Shown: one piece after another, positions 8,190-16,364 of the stretch
Position numbering within the stretch: the stretch's first letter is position 1
How the letters are laid out: every line of letters starts with the position of its first letter
Assembly (NCBI GenBank): GCA_963781955.1
Contig: CAWAHU010000003.1
Coordinates: 124,001-188,000, forward strand
Direction: 5' to 3'
Length of the DNA: 64,000 bases
Source: Bog-473 sp963781955
Lineage (GTDB): Bacteria > Actinomycetota > Acidimicrobiia > Acidimicrobiales > RAAP-2
The notes under the pieces: model-generated
Told to the model about the DNA's origin: nothing
Seen by the model: only the letters and a program-made list of their open reading frames with translations
Databases searched by the model: none
Position numbers and translations under genes: made by a program

Positions 8190-8615
8190 ATGGCCACAAC
8201 GGACGAACCTGATTCCGAGACGGTCACCACCTTCGGACTTAGCGAGGTTATAGCAGCTCTCGCTCGAGACTTGAAGAAGGCCCAAGCCCAAACAGCTAAG
8301 GGCGATACTTTTGCCATGTACCTTGGTTCGGTCGAGGTGGAACTTCAATTTGTTGTTCAACGCACAGTTACGAAGAGCGGGCGAGGCGGCATTGGATTCA
8401 AGGTGTTTGGAATCGGGGATGGCGTCGACATGAGCGCAATGACCGGTTCTTCAGAAGAAACGGTGCATCGAATCAGTCTGGCCTTGATACCGAAGCTAAC
8501 CCGGGAGACGGACAAAGACGGCGTTCTTCCTAACACCAACCTCGACTTACGTCTGCCTCTCGGGCTTACGGCAACCAGCCAGCCTCGGCACATGCGCAAG
8601 GAGCCAGCAGAGTAG
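8190..8615 (+). CDS. Trypco2-like (trypsin-co-occurring domain 2) protein
   Basis: A 141-residue protein starting MATTDEPDSETVTTFGLSEV. The core, GLSEVIAALARDLKKAQAQ, then FAMYLGSVEVELQFVVQRTV, then GGIGFKVFGIG, and a last strand VHRISLALIPKL, follows the trypco2 domain pattern (L-x-E-x-I-x-x-L-R-x-E-L...V-E-L-E-x-x-V...). In the literature trypco domains are found with trypsin-like proteases and other effectors in bacterial conflict systems. Here no protease, caspase or NTPase is adjacent, so it may be a fragment of a lost defence module or work with the zinc-ribbon membrane protein nearby. The start codon follows a short intergenic region without a clear ribosome site. The assignment rests on pattern recognition. 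Confidence 0.6.
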   Translation: MATTDEPDSETVTTFGLSEVIAALARDLKKAQAQTAKGDTFAMYLGSVEVELQFVVQRTVTKSGRGGIGFKVFGIGDGVDMSAMTGSSEETVHRISLALIPKLTRETDKDGVLPNTNLDLRLPLGLTATSQPRHMRKEPAE

Positions 8616-9261
8616 TCATAGGGGCAGCATGGAGACTGGCCACGAAGTGCGGTCCACACCCGCAGCCGTGGCCGGAGTCCCTTCGTAATCACATTCCTGA
8701 TGGTGCAGTCGGTCATAGATGCCCCTCGCTAAGTGCCACCTATGGAGTGAACGCGAGAGCTAGGACGTTTTCCCTCGGTATGCACTCGGGGTGGGTGATC
8801 GCATCCCGTAGGGTCGCAGCGAATGGCCTTGACAAGCGGCCGGTTGGGCAGATTCGGCCAGGCCGGTACGAAGCCCGCCGCCACCGTTGTGACTTCTTCA
8901 GCTGCAACTCTTGCCGGTCTCGATGGTGGGTTGCCGAATGCCCACCAAGCTGCATACGAGCCCACGGACACGGCTGAGGCGACTCTGGTCATCTGGGACC
9001 AGTGTTCGATGCTGATCTCCCAGTGCAGCTCAACCATCGAATCATCGAAGTGATTGGAAACCCGATCCACTCTAACTCGGGACGGGAGTCCCATCTCTAT
9101 CCACGTTTGGTAACGACTGGAAGGCCAACGGGTGGTCATCACCAAATGGCCACCTGTGGCTGGAGCAAGCCGTGAGAGAGACCGATCACAACGCCGAACA
9201 GAAGTGAGCGACGACCGCAATGGGATCGAAACCGTCTGATCCATGCCCGTTGCTCGGGAAC
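8616..9261. other. Element interior without recognised genes
   Basis: About 645 bp between two convergent genes. A long leftward frame (to 9430) overlaps the well-supported gene at 9262-10515 and lacks any motif or protein-like composition. I see no RNA or repeat. Confidence 0.45.
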
Positions 9262-10515
9262 CTAGAACCGAAACGTTGCGGCAGGTTGCCCGAGAGTGGC
9301 TCGAAGCAGGTTGTATGCAAACAGGAAAGTCTGCTCGTCTGACCTGGCACCGACGGAGGCTCCATAGGTAGAACTCAAGCACGTCTGATATGTGAATACC
9401 TCGGTACCGGTGTTGTTCTGGTTGAGGCACGTGGCAAGGTCGCTGTCATTGGTAAGGCTGTCCTGAAAGGCTTTCACCATGTCCGCCTGAACTATCTGCG
9501 CAGCTGGTGTAGGTGCCATAAGTGCTTGTACGGTCGCCGTGAGGGAGTTTCGATTGACAATGACGCCGTTGATGTCTTGTTCGGCTTGGGCGATGGTCAG
9601 GTTTGTGGTTGTGTACTCACCATTCGCCAACTTGTTGAGTAGCTGGTAGAGCGAGTTCGCCTGTTGATAGGTCGACGTCGACTGGTTGAGTAGAGCCATC
9701 ACCTGGTTGCTGAACTGTGCGGTTGCGAGCATTGTCGCCCCAGCAGTGTTCTTCGCCGAGACGATCGTCACGAACTGCGTTGACGAAGGAAACTTCGAGT
9801 GTGCGACGACCTTCAGAGTGGCACCCAGCTCAAGGAACTTGAACTGAGCGGACAGACCAAGCCCGGATACGTGCGACAGCGATGGGCTACTCATGTTGCC
9901 CAGCACGCTTGAGACGACTTGAAGCCATGCACTCTCGCTCGTGAGGGCGACGTTGAGTTGTGACGCCAAAACAGCATCATTGGGTGGCGCACTGATGGAG
10001 GCGACCAGCTGTTGCGCCGTTCTCGTCGAAGCTTGAGTCATCACCACATCGCTTTGAACAGTGGAGATGCTGCTCGATGGAGTCAAGGCTGCAATGTCAC
10101 GGGTGAGCTGATCATTGTCTGTCAGCACCGGCGTGATGAGACCAACGACCTGTGTCGTATACGACGGCTGGTTGGAGTCTTTGCCGAGTGCGACGAATGT
10201 ACCGACAGCTGCGAACACAATGACCACGGAAGCGGCAACTCCTCCGGCGATCCACCAACGGCGGCTGCTCGAGGGCCTCACGGCAGCAATCCCAAATGGC
10301 GGAGTTGCTGTGTCGACGAATACCTCCGAGATGGAGGCACTTTCTTGGCCCAAAGAATCGGGCCTCGCCGCAGCACCGTGGTACTGGCCGAGATCTTCGG
10401 GTGATGTCATCAGCCGTGCGCCGCAGATCTCGCAATAGGGAGTTCCTCGTGCAAGAGCGCTGCACCGACCACAGAACTGCGTAGCCTTGGTCGAAGCGTC
10501 CGTGTCGGAAGTCAC
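9262..10515 (-). CDS. Zinc-ribbon, single-helix membrane protein with large extracytoplasmic domain
   Basis: The GTG start at 10515 is chosen because GGAGGG lies 8 nt upstream; the longer frame to 10647 lacks one. The 417-residue product begins with a zinc ribbon (FCGRCSALARGTPYCEICGARL, two CxxC pairs). A ~90-residue low-complexity linker follows, then one membrane helix (WWIAGGVAASVVIVFAAVGTFVAL). The remaining ~280 residues are Ser/Thr/Gln/Asn-rich, predicted helical and probably outside the membrane. The layout resembles actinobacterial zinc-ribbon sensor or scaffold proteins. No enzymatic motif is visible and the function is unknown. It lies inside the tRNA-Asn element. Confidence 0.75.
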   Translation of the reverse strand: MTSDTDASTKATQFCGRCSALARGTPYCEICGARLMTSPEDLGQYHGAAARPDSLGQESASISEVFVDTATPPFGIAAVRPSSSRRWWIAGGVAASVVIVFAAVGTFVALGKDSNQPSYTTQVVGLITPVLTDNDQLTRDIAALTPSSSISTVQSDVVMTQASTRTAQQLVASISAPPNDAVLASQLNVALTSESAWLQVVSSVLGNMSSPSLSHVSGLGLSAQFKFLELGATLKVVAHSKFPSSTQFVTIVSAKNTAGATMLATAQFSNQVMALLNQSTSTYQQANSLYQLLNKLANGEYTTTNLTIAQAEQDINGVIVNRNSLTATVQALMAPTPAAQIVQADMVKAFQDSLTNDSDLATCLNQNNTGTEVFTYQTCLSSTYGASVGARSDEQTFLFAYNLLRATLGQPAATFRF

Positions 10516-10679
10516 AATCACCGCCCTCCGATCTCGCCCTGATGGTGTTTGCCCTGCAGCAAACCCACTGCCATAGGACGAGCTGGGTGATCCCGAATCT
10601 TTCAGTCGAGGGTTATAGCGGAGTTGCAGCTTGTACGCAACGCCCATAGATGGCCATCAGCAAGTGGTCATGTATGGAT

Positions 10680-10982
10680 CTAGAACTTCGTCGAGTCTCT
10701 GTTGGATTTCCCTCGATTGCACTCATCACATAACGCCACCCTGTATCGGGTGGGTAGTGGACAACGAATGACGTTCTGCGAGGGAGAGGATCTCCAGTCG
10801 GGCTGGATCGACGACAACGCTTTCGTGTCCTGGATTGGCGCACCCGAACCGTGGATTACAGAGACGGGCCTGCTGTTACAGATCGCCTGTGGGATCTGCA
10901 GATCCCAAGTGTGAAGTTCCTTTGAGATCGCGTCCACGATGGCCGTGTGATCCGGCAGGATGTCAAGTGCTTCAGTCATCAC
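10680..10982 (-). CDS. Hypothetical protein, coupled to upstream ORF
   Basis: A 100-residue frame whose ATG overlaps the stop of the next gene upstream (ATGA at 10979-10982), a typical coupling that favours this strand over a competing rightward frame. The N-terminal part (MMTEALDILPDHTAIVDAISKEL) looks like a helix, and the C-terminus has a CDEC pair. No family recognised. Confidence 0.4.
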   Translation of the reverse strand: MMTEALDILPDHTAIVDAISKELHTWDLQIPQAICNSRPVSVIHGSGAPIQDTKALSSIQPDWRSSPSQNVIRCPLPTRYRVALCDECNRGKSNRDSTKF

Positions 10983-11254
10983 AGGCCACCCAGGTCAAAG
11001 GAGAGCTGTACCGGCTCGCCACGTGTGGGAACCTCTGCCTCGGTTTCGTGCTCCCAGTGCTCATGCTGTTCAGCCAGCACTCTTTGGGCCTCGGCGAGCC
11101 ATGCGTCGAGGGACGTAAGTGCTTTGGACTGCATCGTGGTCTCCAATCGATCCCAGCGTTGCCACCGTGCCCGAAGGTCGGTTGGCCGGAGTTCACAAGG
11201 CTGGGTCCCTCGCTCCGTCTCTATTGGTGACACCACTATACCGGGCGACAGCAC
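10979..11254 (-). CDS. Hypothetical protein, helical
   Basis: A 91-residue frame with a convincing helical core (WQRWDRLETTMQSKALTSL, then DAWLAEAQRVLAEQHEHWEHE). The GTG at 11254 has no ribosome site. An internal ATG at 11134 is preceded by GGAG at 6 nt and would give a 51-residue protein. It overlaps the following gene by ATGA, so the two form a small operon inside the tRNA-Asn element. No family recognised. Confidence 0.45.
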   Translation of the reverse strand: MLSPGIVVSPIETERGTQPCELRPTDLRARWQRWDRLETTMQSKALTSLDAWLAEAQRVLAEQHEHWEHETEAEVPTRGEPVQLSFDLGGL

Positions 11255-11311
11255 TGCGTTACTCTCGAAATCGCCGAGGGGTGTCGGCAGCGCTACTCAC
11301 GAGGAGAGACG

Positions 11312-11422
11312 ATGCAGACGTCGGAGAGAGCGATCATGCCTGCACCCGAAGTGATGGACGTCTGGGCACAGGTTCGGTTTGCTGAACCCAAGATGCCCGT
11401 GGCCCACGTGCATACGAGTTAG
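11312..11422 (+). CDS. 36-residue ORF upstream of the SDR gene
   Basis: ATG 11312 is preceded by GAGGAGAGAC, a strong ribosome site, and the frame ends 2 nt before the GTG of the SDR gene. The product (MQTSERAIMPAPEVMDVWAQ...) shows no domain. It may be a leader that couples translation of the SDR, or the N-terminal stub of a lost enzyme. Confidence 0.4.
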   Translation: MQTSERAIMPAPEVMDVWAQVRFAEPKMPVAHVHTS

Positions 11423-11424
11423 CG

Positions 11425-12189
11425 GTGAAACACTTTGCCGACCATGTCGCTGTCGTTACCGGGGCAGCATCGGGAATAGGCAAGCAGCTCGCCACAGATC
11501 TCGTGGGACGGGGAGCTGAAGTGATCGGCGTGGACATCCAAGACCTGGCCGATCGCCGAGGGATCCACTTTCTTCAACATGACTTGTCGGACATCGACGG
11601 ATACGTGAGCGCTCTCCAACAAGTCGAGAAGGAATTCGGCAGGATCGACATCCTGGCCAACGTCGCTGGAATCGACCGAGGCGTATCGGCAGCCGAGAAC
11701 GACCGGGAAGTCTTCGAGAAGATCATGCGATTGAACTTCTTCGCTCCCCTTGCTGGGACTTTGGCCGTTGTACCTGGAATGGCATCCCGCCGTCACGGTT
11801 ACGTCCTCAACGTATCGTCCGATTCGGTCCGGTCTCCTATTGCGGGCGCATCGGCCTACATTGCCTCAAAAGGAGCGGTCACGGGATTCACCGAGAGTGC
11901 CGCACTGGAACTGAAGGCCCTCGGGGTACATCTGCACGTGCTCTATCCGGGGTTCGTTTACACCGCGATGGGAATTGAGGCGATCGAGCAGGGGTTGAAG
12001 CCCCTGCCACGGATGATCGTGAAGACGCCTGAAGCGGTGAGTGCGCTCGCCCTCAAGAAGCTCGGAGGCCAAAAGATTGAGATCAATGCTGCGCCGATCA
12101 CGCCCATCGTCTCGCTACTGAAGAGCTTCGCCCCTCGCCTCTATCGGCGCATGATGGCTCCGAGGGCGATGCCCATGCCGCATCATTGA
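11425..12189 (+). CDS. Short-chain dehydrogenase/reductase (SDR)
   Basis: A classical SDR of 254 residues. It has the cofactor motif TGAASGIG at residues 12-19, an acidic residue at the end of strand 2 (GVDIQD, suggesting NAD preference), NVAG in place of NNAG, catalytic Ser near 131-132 (NVSS) and Y145-x3-K149. The C-terminal ~60 residues resemble the SAF/fatty-acyl-type SDRs often annotated as acetoin or 3-oxoacyl reductases. The substrate is unknown. It starts with GTG right behind the 36-residue ORF, and it is the last intact gene before the integrase remnant. Confidence 0.9.
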   Translation: MKHFADHVAVVTGAASGIGKQLATDLVGRGAEVIGVDIQDLADRRGIHFLQHDLSDIDGYVSALQQVEKEFGRIDILANVAGIDRGVSAAENDREVFEKIMRLNFFAPLAGTLAVVPGMASRRHGYVLNVSSDSVRSPIAGASAYIASKGAVTGFTESAALELKALGVHLHVLYPGFVYTAMGIEAIEQGLKPLPRMIVKTPEAVSALALKKLGGQKIEINAAPITPIVSLLKSFAPRLYRRMMAPRAMPMPHH

Positions 12190-12240
12190 CTCCACTGTCA
12201 GTCTGGTCATGCCATCGCCTCAGCTGAGCAGCTCTGCTAC

Positions 12241-12820
12241 TCCAGATTTCAAAAATCCATCGATCCTCCTTCTGTCATCTGGGGCGGCCTGCGTCGTGGC
12301 GAGGTTCTGGCACTGCGACGCAAGGACATTGATCCTCTCGGATCGAGTGTTCGGGTCGAGCGTGCTCTGTCGGAGCTGAGTGACGGCACGTCGAGTTTCG
12401 CTGACCCGAAGACCGACGCAGGCATCCGCACCGTCCATCTGCCCGAGTTCGCCGTCGAGGAGGTCGTGACGCACATGGACTCGTTCGTCCACGCCGACTC
12501 GGACGCTCTTCTGTTCACGGGACGAGGCGGCGTCCCGCTTCGCCCGAAGTCACTCGGCATACCCTTTCAGAATGCTCGGGCCGCATGCGGCCTCGACCAT
12601 TCGCTTTCATGACCTCAGGCACTTCTCGCTGACAGTGGCGGCGGTCACCGGTGCAAGCACCAAGGAGCTGATGCGTCGAGGCGGACACTCGACGCCACCA
12701 GCAGCGCTGCGCAATCAGCACGCCACCGAGAACCGGGACAAGGTCATCGCCGAGGCGATGGGTGCGCTTGTCCAGGCGGATGTTCTTCCCATGTCTGGAG
12801 CACGAAAGCGAAACGTCTAA
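12241..12820 (+). pseudogene. Tyrosine integrase remnant, frameshifted and active-site dead
   Basis: The first frame reads VIWGGLRRGEVLALRRKDIDPLG..., the box I Arg region of phage integrases. It then ends near 12595 at a frameshift. The next frame continues FHDLRHFSLTVAAVTGASTKELMRRGGHS (box II). The N-terminal half of the gene is missing. The final motif is AALRNQHATENRD where family members have AALRYQHAT, so the Tyr nucleophile is replaced by Asn. The 3' end lies 58 bp from the att repeat next to tRNA-Asn. Confidence 0.8.
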
Positions 12821-12878
12821 TGCCCGTGGAGTGCCCGACAGCCCTGAGGTGGACGGTGAGGTGAATGACGCACTCCAC

Positions 12879-12976
<98 letters not shown>

Positions 12977-13084
12977 ATGGGTCGGCGAATCGAATGGATC
13001 GGCGAATCAGCCCCGCACGATACCAGCGGCCGGGGTGCCCACCGCGTCCACCGGAGGCGGGATGGCACTGCTCCCGGGGCCCGC

Positions 13085-14434
13085 TCAGGACTCTTCGAGG
13101 TAGTCCCGCAGCAGGTACGCCGCGTCCGGCCGGCGCAGCTTGGCCAGTGTCTTGGACTCGATCTGCCGCACCCGCTCCCGGGTAACCCCGAACTCGCGGC
13201 CGACCTCTTCGAGCGTGCGGATCTTGCCGTCGTCGAGCCCGAAGCGGAGCCGCACGACGTCCTGCTCGCGCTCGCTCAAGTGGGCCAACGCCTCGCGCAC
13301 GGCAGCGTCGAGCAGCGAGCGCGTCGCCGCGTCGTCGGGCACCACCGCCGCCCGGTCCTCGATCATGTCGGACAGGTTGAAGTCGTCCTCGTCCCCGACC
13401 GGCTGCTCGAGCGAGACGGTGTCCTGGTTGATGCGCAGGATCTCGCGGACGCGATCGGTCGGGAGCTCGACGCGGCTCGCCACCTCTTCGATCGTCGGCT
13501 CGCGGCCCAGCTCCTGGAGGAGCTGGCGCTGCGCCCACACGACCTTGTTGATGGTCTCGACCATGTGCACGGGGATCCGGATCGTGCGCGCCTGGTCGGC
13601 GATGGCACGCGTGATGGCCTGGCGGATCCACCAGGTGGCGTAGGTCGAGAACTTGAAGCCCTTGGTGTGGTCGAACTTGTCGACCGCGCGCATCAGGCCG
13701 AGGTTGCCCTCCTGGATCAGGTCCAGGAAGGCCAGGCCGCGGTTGCGGTAGCGCTTGGCGATGGAGACCACGAGGCGCAGGTTGGCCTCGATGAGCTCGT
13801 CCTTGGCCTTCTGGCCCCGCACGACGAGCCGCTGGTTCCGGCGCACCTCCATGGCGTCGAGGAGGTCCTGCTCGGTGCCCTCGCCGGCACCCGCCAGCTC
13901 GTTGGCCTCCAGCCGGGCCGCGGCGGCGTTGCCCTCGTCGATCCGCTGGGCGATCTCCACCTCGAGTTCGGCACTCAGGAGCGGCACCCGGCCGATCTCC
14001 TTGAGGTAGGTGTGCACCGGGTCCTCGGAACTTCCCGAAGAGGACTCGTTGGCCGCGCCCCGGCGGCCGGCGTCCCGACGCGTGTCCGTGCGCGCCGCCG
14101 CGGTCTTCCGTTGCGCCCGTGCGGCCTTCCGGGGAGTGACTTCGACCGTGAGGTCTTCGTCCTCGTCGGGCACGAGCTCGACGCCTTCCGCGGTCACGCG
14201 GTTGATGACTTCGGTCAGCACCTCGGGCGTGAGCTCCACCGTGTGCAGCGCCTCGATCATCTCGGACTGCGTGAGACGTCCCTTGGCGCGGCCGATCTCG
14301 AGCGTGGCGTCGAAGTCCACCTGCGACACGCCCGGAGGGAGGGCGACGTGCGCGATCGACGCCAGCGCATCACCTCGTGCATGTGTCGAGTCCACGTTAT
14401 CGTCTTCGACCGCGACCGCGGATTCCTCGCTCAC
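13085..14434 (-). CDS. rpoD: Principal RNA polymerase sigma factor (sigma-70, group 1)
   Basis: A 449-residue housekeeping sigma factor starting GTG. An acidic N-terminal region 1.1-like part carries an Arg-rich linker (RKAARAQRKTAAARTD). Then come region 1.2 (DPVHTYLKEIGRVPLL) and region 2 with the -10 recognition helix (GLAFLDLIQEGNLGLMRAV, FKFSTYATWWIRQAI). Region 3 (IPVHMVETINK) and region 4 with the -35 helix-turn-helix (TLEEVGREFGVTRERVRQIE) follow. The full set of regions and the position downstream of dnaG, as in many bacteria, support group 1 status. The start lies 22 nt from the dnaG stop, so the two are cotranscribed. Confidence 0.95.
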   Translation of the reverse strand: MSEESAVAVEDDNVDSTHARGDALASIAHVALPPGVSQVDFDATLEIGRAKGRLTQSEMIEALHTVELTPEVLTEVINRVTAEGVELVPDEDEDLTVEVTPRKAARAQRKTAAARTDTRRDAGRRGAANESSSGSSEDPVHTYLKEIGRVPLLSAELEVEIAQRIDEGNAAAARLEANELAGAGEGTEQDLLDAMEVRRNQRLVVRGQKAKDELIEANLRLVVSIAKRYRNRGLAFLDLIQEGNLGLMRAVDKFDHTKGFKFSTYATWWIRQAITRAIADQARTIRIPVHMVETINKVVWAQRQLLQELGREPTIEEVASRVELPTDRVREILRINQDTVSLEQPVGDEDDFNLSDMIEDRAAVVPDDAATRSLLDAAVREALAHLSEREQDVVRLRFGLDDGKIRTLEEVGREFGVTRERVRQIESKTLAKLRRPDAAYLLRDYLEES

Positions 14435-14456
14435 CGTTGCCCTACCAACAAGATGG

Positions 14457-16364
14457 TCACCCCTCCGGCTCTCTTTGCACCAACCAACTTACCAACCGGT
14501 CGGCCGCATCGCGTCCGGTTGCCGAATCGTCGAGTTGGTCCAGCCAGAGGCGCACTTGCGCCGTCTCGGCGGCGGGAGCCTGCCAGGAGTCGCCGCCCGC
14601 CCGCGACTCCTGCTCGAGAGCGCCCAGGGCCTGGCGCGTCGCCCCGCGCAGGAGCACGGTCAGCACGGAGTCAACTGGGTCACCCAGTTCGGGGTCGCCC
14701 GCCATGGGCTCCTCGACTATGACTCGTCGCAAAAGGGTCGCCACCTCCGGTGACGCGGTCTCCACTGCCTCGTGGACGCTGTCGTGCTCCAGGAGCGACA
14801 CGAACGCCTCACGTTGCACGGGATCGGTGAAGAGTACCGCGTGCACTCGATCCGCTGTTTCTTCGGGTCGATGGACGGCCAACTTGAGCGCCTCGAGCCC
14901 CGGCCCCTGACGTAACCCCTCGCGCGCGCCACTGTTGGCCGTGCGTTGCGACGCGCCGACCGGCGCGTCGTAGCGGTCCGAGTCGTCCTCGGGGTAGTCC
15001 CCCGGTGGCGGCTCGTCGCTCGGGCCCCGGCCACGACGGCGCGCCGGGCGCTCGGCGGGCGGGTGCGCCCGCAGGTGCTCGAGGTGCTCGCGCAGCTTGG
15101 CCGTGTCCAGCCGGCAACGGTCGGCCAGCTGCATGACGTACTGGTCGCGGACCAGGTCGTCAGGGTGCTCCGCCACCGCGATGAGGGCGGCCTCGGCGGC
15201 CCGGGCCCGGCCCTCGGCCGTCGAGAGGTCGCCGGTGCCCAGCATGCGGTCCACCCGGAACTGGAGGAACGGGCGCGCCTCTTTGATCGCCTGGGCCAAC
15301 GCGTCGGGGTCGGTGCGGGCCAGGTCGCCCGGGTCGCTCCCTCCCGGGAGCGCGGCCACCACGACGTCGACCTCGTGCGTGCGCTCCCACTCGTAGACGC
15401 GCGAGGTGGCACTCTGGCCGGCCGCATCGGCGTCGTAGGCGAGGACGATGCGCTTGGCGAAGTTGCGCAGCAGCGTGAAGTGCTCCTCGGCGAGCGCAGT
15501 GCCGCACGTGGCGACGGCCCAGGGCACGCCGGCCTGGAAGCACCCGATGACGTCGGTGTAGCCCTCGCAGACCACCACCTCGCCCTGGGCGATGATCCCC
15601 TTCTTGGCCCAGTTCAGCGCGTAGAGGGTGCGTCGCTTGGAGTAGATCGGTGACTCCTGGGAGTTCTTGTACTTGGGCTGCGGCCGGTCCGATGGCGGCT
15701 CTCCGGGCCGTGGCGGCAGGATGCGCCCCCCGAGGGCGACCGGCCGCCCCGAGGGGTCGCAGATGGGGAACAGGATCCGGGCCCGGAAGAAGTCCTGGGG
15801 CCGGCCCCGCCGGTTGACGAACCCGAGCCCCGAGTCCGAGAGGACCTTCTCAGGGAGACGCAGCGCCTTGGCCAGGGCGTCCCAGTCGTCGGGGGCCCAC
15901 CCCAGGCGGAACCGGCGCACGACCTCCCCGTCGTAGCCCCGGGAGCGCAGGTAGTCGCGCGCCGGCCCGGCGTCGGGCGAGCGCAGCAGGCGCTCGTGGT
16001 ACCACTGGACGGCCCGCTCCATGGCCTCGAGCAGCTGCGAGCGCCGCTGGTGGTCCCGGCCCGCCTCCTGGTCCTCGTGGAGGGTGATCCCGGCCCGGTC
16101 GGCCAGGAAGCGCACGGCGTCGACGAAGTCGAGGTGCTCCACGGCGCGGGCGAACGTGATGGCGTCGCCCGAGGCGTGGCAGCCGAAGCAGTAGTAGAAG
16201 CCCTCCTCGGCGTTGACGCTGAACGAGGGCGTCTTCTCGGTGTGGAACGGGCACAGCCCGCTCCAACGGCGCCCCACCTTCTTGAGCGCAGAATGCTCGC
16301 TGATCAGTGCGACGATGTCGGTCGCCGCCCGGACCTGGGCGATCTCCTCGTCCGGAATCCCCAC
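14457..16364 (-). CDS. dnaG: DNA primase DnaG (internal-start reading)
   Basis: DnaG homology begins at the GTG at 16364 (VGIPDEEIAQVRAATDIVAL), giving 635 residues, the usual length. The N-terminal CHC2 zinc finger (CPFHTEKTPSF...CFGCHASG) binds template. The core and TOPRIM domain follow, with the catalytic Glu in VVCEGYTDVIG and acidic pair in VLAYDADAAGQ. A variable C-terminal helicase-binding region ends the protein. It primes replication at the fork. No clear ribosome site precedes the GTG, so synthesis may depend on read-through or coupling from the PPDK part. rpoD follows at 22 nt. Confidence 0.85.
   Translation of the reverse strand: MGIPDEEIAQVRAATDIVALISEHSALKKVGRRWSGLCPFHTEKTPSFSVNAEEGFYYCFGCHASGDAITFARAVEHLDFVDAVRFLADRAGITLHEDQEAGRDHQRRSQLLEAMERAVQWYHERLLRSPDAGPARDYLRSRGYDGEVVRRFRLGWAPDDWDALAKALRLPEKVLSDSGLGFVNRRGRPQDFFRARILFPICDPSGRPVALGGRILPPRPGEPPSDRPQPKYKNSQESPIYSKRRTLYALNWAKKGIIAQGEVVVCEGYTDVIGCFQAGVPWAVATCGTALAEEHFTLLRNFAKRIVLAYDADAAGQSATSRVYEWERTHEVDVVVAALPGGSDPGDLARTDPDALAQAIKEARPFLQFRVDRMLGTGDLSTAEGRARAAEAALIAVAEHPDDLVRDQYVMQLADRCRLDTAKLREHLEHLRAHPPAERPARRRGRGPSDEPPPGDYPEDDSDRYDAPVGASQRTANSGAREGLRQGPGLEALKLAVHRPEETADRVHAVLFTDPVQREAFVSLLEHDSVHEAVETASPEVATLLRRVIVEEPMAGDPELGDPVDSVLTVLLRGATRQALGALEQESRAGGDSWQAPAAETAQVRLWLDQLDDSATGRDAADRLVSWLVQREPEG

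Noticed and set aside
8729..9430. A 233-codon leftward frame
   Set aside because: Its upstream end overlaps the supported zinc-ribbon protein gene, it has no ribosome site or motif, and codon composition is not protein-like.
10702..10914. A 70-codon rightward frame
   Set aside because: It overlaps two leftward genes joined by an ATGA overlap, which is better evidence for the other strand.
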